Shown here: positions 5,531 to 6,687 of the stretch, piece by piece
Layout of the letters: every line of letters begins with the position of its first letter
How positions within the stretch are numbered: position 1 is the first letter of the stretch
The notes under the pieces: generated by a model
The model's database searches: none
Told to the model about the DNA's origin: nothing
What the model saw: the letters and a program-made list of their open reading frames with translations, nothing else
Assembly (NCBI GenBank): GCA_027030295.1
Contig: JALVFB010000396.1
Coordinates: forward strand, 1-6,687
DNA: 6,687 bases
Direction of reading: 5' to 3'
Origin: Hyphomicrobiales bacterium
GTDB lineage: Bacteria; Pseudomonadota; Alphaproteobacteria; Rhizobiales; Aestuariivirgaceae
Translations under genes and position numbers: made by a program

Positions 5531-6687
5531 ATGGCCAGCGAACACAAAGTGCATCAGATCGATGCCGAGGAACTGGCGGCGGAGGTGGATTCCGGCGCGC
5601 GCAATCCCGTTGGTTGGCAGGCGAAGGTCTTTCTCGGCATATGCATTGCCTGGTCATTGTTCCAGATCTACATCGCTTCGCCACTGCCCGCGATGCTTCA
5701 GGAATGGGCCCGCGCCCTGGGAGCGGACATTCCCTTCTACATGGGGTCGGTGAAGACCCGGCGCATCCATCTGGCTTTCGCGCTCGTTCTCGCCGCCTTC
5801 GCCTATCCGCTTCTGAAATCCTCGCCACGCGACCGCATACCCTGGTATGACTGGCTGCTGGCCGGCCTGGGCGTGGTGGTCACGCTCTACGGCGTCATGA
5901 ACGCCACCGCCATCGCCGAGCGCGCGGGGCTGCCCACCACCACCGACCTGGTCATTTCCGCGCTGGGCCTGTCGCTGATCCTGCTCACCACCTGGCGCGC
6001 GCTGGGCCTGCCGCTGGTCATCGTCTGCTCCATCTTCCTGGCCTACGTCTTCTTCGGCGACAAGGGCTGGGTGCCCGACGTCATCAAGTGGAAGGGCGCC
6101 AGCTTCGGCAAGGCCATGTGGCACTTCTGGATGCAGGAGGAGGGCGTCTTCGGCAAGCCGCTGGAGGTGTCCACCACGCTCATCTTCCTGTTCGTGCTGT
6201 TCGGCGCCATCCTCGAGAAGGCCGGCGCGGGGGGCTACTTCATCAAGGTCGCCTTCGCCCTGCTGGGGCATCTGCGCGGCGGCCCGGCCAAGGCGGCGGT
6301 GGTGGCCTCCGGCCTGTCCGGCCTCTATTCCGGCTCGTCCATCGCCAACGTGGTCACCACCGGCACCTTCACCATTCCGTTGATGAAGCGCACCGGATTC
6401 CCGCCGGAGAAGGCCGGCGCGGTGGAGGTGGCCTCCTCCACCAACGGCCAGCTCACCCCGCCGGTCATGGGCGCGGCGGCCTTCCTCATCGCCGAATTCA
6501 CCGGCACGCCCTATTTCGACCTCGTGAAGCACGCCTTCGTGCCGGCGCTCATCTCCTATATCGCGCTCGTCTACATCGTGCATCTGGAGGCGCTGAAGCT
6601 GGGGCTGAAGGGGCTGCCGAAGCCCGACACGGGCCGCACGCTCGCGCAGTCGCTCATGCTCTTCGTCGGCGGCTTTCTGGCCACGCT
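5531..6687 (+). CDS. Fused TRAP transporter permease (TAXI-associated), cut by the window edge
   Basis: Inner-membrane component of a TRAP transporter, with the small (DctQ-like) and large (DctM-like) subunits fused in one chain, the usual arrangement with TAXI binding proteins. TRAP systems drive uptake with an ion gradient rather than ATP. The ATG follows GGAGG (5519-5523) at a 7-base spacing, and the frame is open for 385 codons to the window end, about half of the usual 650-890 residues. A charged, cytoplasm-like start (1-30) precedes membrane segments at about 32-50, 79-95, 106-125 and 138-175. Family landmarks are RRIHLAFALVLAAFAYPLLK (77-96), KSSPRDRIPWYDWLLAGLG (96-114), GLPTTTDLVISALG (133-146), and the DctM-like signatures SGLYSGSSIANVVTTGTF (263-280) and NGQLTPPVMGAAAFLIAE (305-322). 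It forms an operon with the preceding binding-protein gene. No frameshift or missing conserved block is seen in the visible part. Confidence 0.94.
   Translation, partial: MASEHKVHQIDAEELAAEVDSGARNPVGWQAKVFLGICIAWSLFQIYIASPLPAMLQEWARALGADIPFYMGSVKTRRIHLAFALVLAAFAYPLLKSSPRDRIPWYDWLLAGLGVVVTLYGVMNATAIAERAGLPTTTDLVISALGLSLILLTTWRALGLPLVIVCSIFLAYVFFGDKGWVPDVIKWKGASFGKAMWHFWMQEEGVFGKPLEVSTTLIFLFVLFGAILEKAGAGGYFIKVAFALLGHLRGGPAKAAVVASGLSGLYSGSSIANVVTTGTFTIPLMKRTGFPPEKAGAVEVASSTNGQLTPPVMGAAAFLIAEFTGTPYFDLVKHAFVPALISYIALVYIVHLEALKLGLKGLPKPDTGRTLAQSLMLFVGGFLAT

Noticed and set aside
5654..6583. A 309-codon minus-strand frame opposite the TRAP permease
   Set aside because: It is a reverse-strand shadow rich in Glu, Gly, His and Gln. 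The plus strand encodes well-conserved TRAP permease segments throughout.

Overview
The window looks like chromosomal DNA from a GC-rich alphaproteobacterium. The grounds are the very high G+C at third codon positions, a SecB with an Asn/Val-rich central segment and an acidic tail, a YejB with an Ala/Gly-rich insert, and a TAXI-type TRAP transporter. I cannot name the genus. Most genes here concern membrane transport or protein export. I found no phage, insertion sequence, CRISPR array or obvious defence or biosynthetic system.

Left part, read on the minus strand (right to left): tRNA-Phe(GAA) at 2251-2326, with a good sigma70-like promoter at 2344-2372; secB (1633-2142), the SecB export chaperone, followed by a hairpin terminator at 1561-1596; then yejB (336-1457), one permease subunit of a YejABEF-type peptide ABC importer. 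Downstream of yejB are two adjacent inverted-repeat structures: a perfect 56-bp palindrome (247-302) and a 25-bp-arm inverted repeat (152-233). Beyond them is the first part of an unrecognised minus-strand gene that runs off the left edge (1-124). It does not resemble yejE, the partner that normally follows yejB.

Middle: a 587-residue ABC exporter half-transporter (2395-4158, minus) with a complete set of ATPase motifs and an unknown substrate. A 222-bp divergent intergenic region (4159-4380) separates it from the right-hand operon.

Right part, plus strand: a TAXI-family periplasmic solute-binding protein (4381-5355) and the first 385 residues of its fused TRAP permease (5531 to the window end). 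Together they should form a secondary, ion-driven uptake system. The 175-bp gap between them carries three stem-loops in a row without U-tracts, which suggests mRNA processing or stability elements rather than termination.

The least ordinary parts are the long palindromes next to yejB and the stem-loop series between the TRAP genes. Everything else is familiar gene content.
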